A DNA stretch of 64,000 nucleotides. Origin: a virus. The notes below the pieces were generated by a model. That model saw only the letters and a program-made list of their open reading frames with translations, made no database searches and was not told the origin of the DNA. Below are positions 63,257-64,000 of the stretch, piece by piece. The stretch covers positions 21,941 through 85,940 of IMG/VR virus record IMGVR_UViG_3300049596_000679; one strand, written 5' to 3'. The position numbers were made by a program, and so were the translations under genes. Numbering within the stretch: the first letter of the stretch is position 1; each line of letters starts with the position of its first letter.

Positions 63257-63632
63257 AGAAGAAATGAATGAATATCTTGAGTCCATAGGTGGACTTGAGA
63301 ATGGATTCTATCCTGATGGAGACCCAATTAAAGACTCTGAGTTCTTTGAGTGTGGGAATGGTTGGTTTCCACTAATTAAGGATCTAATAACCGATTTAAT
63401 AGAGTTAGGTTGGGACAAACAAACTTGCCAGGTTAAAGAAAAGTTTGGTGCGTTAAGATTTTACATCAATACTGGATCTGATGAAATTTTTAAAAAAATA
63501 CACTCATATGAAAATCAAAGTTATGAGATTTGTGAGACCTGTGGAGAAAAAGGAGAGTTAAAACTTGTAGGTTGGTATAAAACATTATGTAATAAACATC
63601 ATGAAGAACGTAAACCAAATATTCAAGAATAA
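63249..63632 (+). CDS. Conserved phage protein with zinc-like Cys/His end, 127 residues
   Basis: Contains 'FFECGNGWFPLIKDLITDLI', 'VKEKFGALRFYINTGSDEIF' and a C-terminal C-x-x-C ... C-x-x-x-H ('EICETCGEKGEL', 'TLCNKHHEE'). The pattern 'GNGW ... VKEKFGxLRFY' is recurrent in phages, function unknown. Overlaps the HAD gene by 8 nt. Confidence 0.65.
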   Translation: MTEEEMNEYLESIGGLENGFYPDGDPIKDSEFFECGNGWFPLIKDLITDLIELGWDKQTCQVKEKFGALRFYINTGSDEIFKKIHSYENQSYEICETCGEKGELKLVGWYKTLCNKHHEERKPNIQE

Positions 63633-63642
63633 TAAACATTTA

Positions 63643-63915
63643 ATGGATGAACCTGAAGTTATTGAACTTGTTGAATATACAAGAGAACTTGAGGAAATTG
63701 TACTCCAAAGAAAGATTGAGGATTCATATGATAAGGAACATATGTTAAGATCTATGTTATTGGATATATTAACAAGTTGTCGTGATATGGAAGAAACAAA
63801 TCAATTGTCCGAAAGATATCCTAGTATGTATGAAAAAAGTGATGCGGAATCTTTAGTTAAAAATTTAAAAACCTATATTTTAGATATGAATTATAAAAAT
63901 AATTTAGGGATATGA
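63643..63915 (+). CDS. Hypothetical helical protein
   Basis: 90 residues from the ATG at 63643; an in-frame ATG at 63601 would add 14 residues and overlap the previous gene by 32 nt. Acidic helices: 'MDEPEVIELVEYTRELEEIV', 'MLRSMLLDILTSCRDMEETN'. No family recognised. Confidence 0.5.
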   Translation: MDEPEVIELVEYTRELEEIVLQRKIEDSYDKEHMLRSMLLDILTSCRDMEETNQLSERYPSMYEKSDAESLVKNLKTYILDMNYKNNLGI

Positions 63916-64000
63916 ATAAGATTAGTTTAAGTGAGAATTGTTTTGGTGTTGACGTTGAAATAGATGACGAATCACTATTTATTCATGAGTATGATAATAG
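63912..64000 (+). CDS. Start of a gene running off the right edge
   Basis: ATG overlaps the preceding stop (ATGA). The 29 visible residues begin MNKISLSENCFGVDVEIDDE. Too short to identify. Confidence 0.5.
   Translation, partial: MNKISLSENCFGVDVEIDDESLFIHEYDN

Overview
The window is a continuous stretch of a large tailed-phage genome (Caudoviricetes), most likely a myovirus-type phage infecting a Bacteroidota/Flavobacteria host. Evidence: an AT-rich genome with about 90 tightly packed genes, many joined by TAATG or ATGA stop-start overlaps; T4-like recombination genes (gp47/gp46 = SbcD/SbcC-type), a phage primase, a RuvC-like resolvase, phage tail proteins, an amidase lysin and spanin-like genes. 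The host is suggested by promoters of the Bacteroidota type (-33 TTTG, 19-21 nt, -7 TANNTTTG), SprB-type adhesin repeats in tail proteins, a Bacteroidota-style Hc1 histone-like protein and a primary-type sigma factor. No tRNA, rRNA, insertion sequence, integrase or CRISPR array was seen. Capsid, portal, terminase and DNA polymerase genes are not in the window.

Layout. 1-11 kb: virion adhesin/tail region with SprB-like repeats, Cys-bounded modules and Thr-Pro linkers, interrupted by a glycosyltransferase-like gene and a RuvC-like resolvase. 11-22 kb: DNA metabolism and transcription (primase, RecB-like nuclease, small genes, gp47, gp46, sigma factor), ending in a promoter-structured RNA-terminator unit that looks like a stand-alone ncRNA. 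22-31 kb: membrane/coiled-coil protein, amidase, spanin-like proteins, putative internal virion proteins, an Hc1-like histone and a run of small genes. 31-42 kb: DnaJ, Dam methylase, LRR protein, DUF932, thioredoxin, glutaredoxin and unknowns on both strands. 42-48.5 kb: glutamine synthetase followed by an amino-sugar/glycan cassette (DegT aminotransferase, methyltransferase, glycosyltransferase-like, PglD-type acetyltransferase, RmlB) and a second DNA methylase. 48.7-55 kb: more putative internal virion proteins (a DHH phosphoesterase, peptidoglycan-binding proteins), DUF192 and Nudix. 55-64 kb: an RNA-repair group (P-loop kinase, metallophosphoesterase, cREC protein, RNA ligase, HAD phosphatase), an ImmA/IrrE-type metalloprotease and a further annexin-like/peptidoglycan-binding protein.

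The most interesting theme links three independent signals. About a dozen proteins of unrelated content begin with a similar short basic amphipathic N-terminus carrying (I/L)-x-E sites, which resembles the capsid-targeting sequence that T4-type prohead protease removes from packaged internal proteins. Most of these genes, or the first gene of their operon, follow a TATTTAT(A/T) motif in the gene's own orientation, a candidate late promoter. Three of them share an annexin-like GxGTDE segment, two of these with a Gly/Ala-rich hydrophobic stretch and two with peptidoglycan-binding modules, as expected of proteins ejected across the envelope. By contrast, several RNA-repair, regulatory and small accessory genes use host-type TTTG/TANNTTTG promoters placed only a few bases before the start codon. 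Functions are read from motifs by eye; no searches were run.
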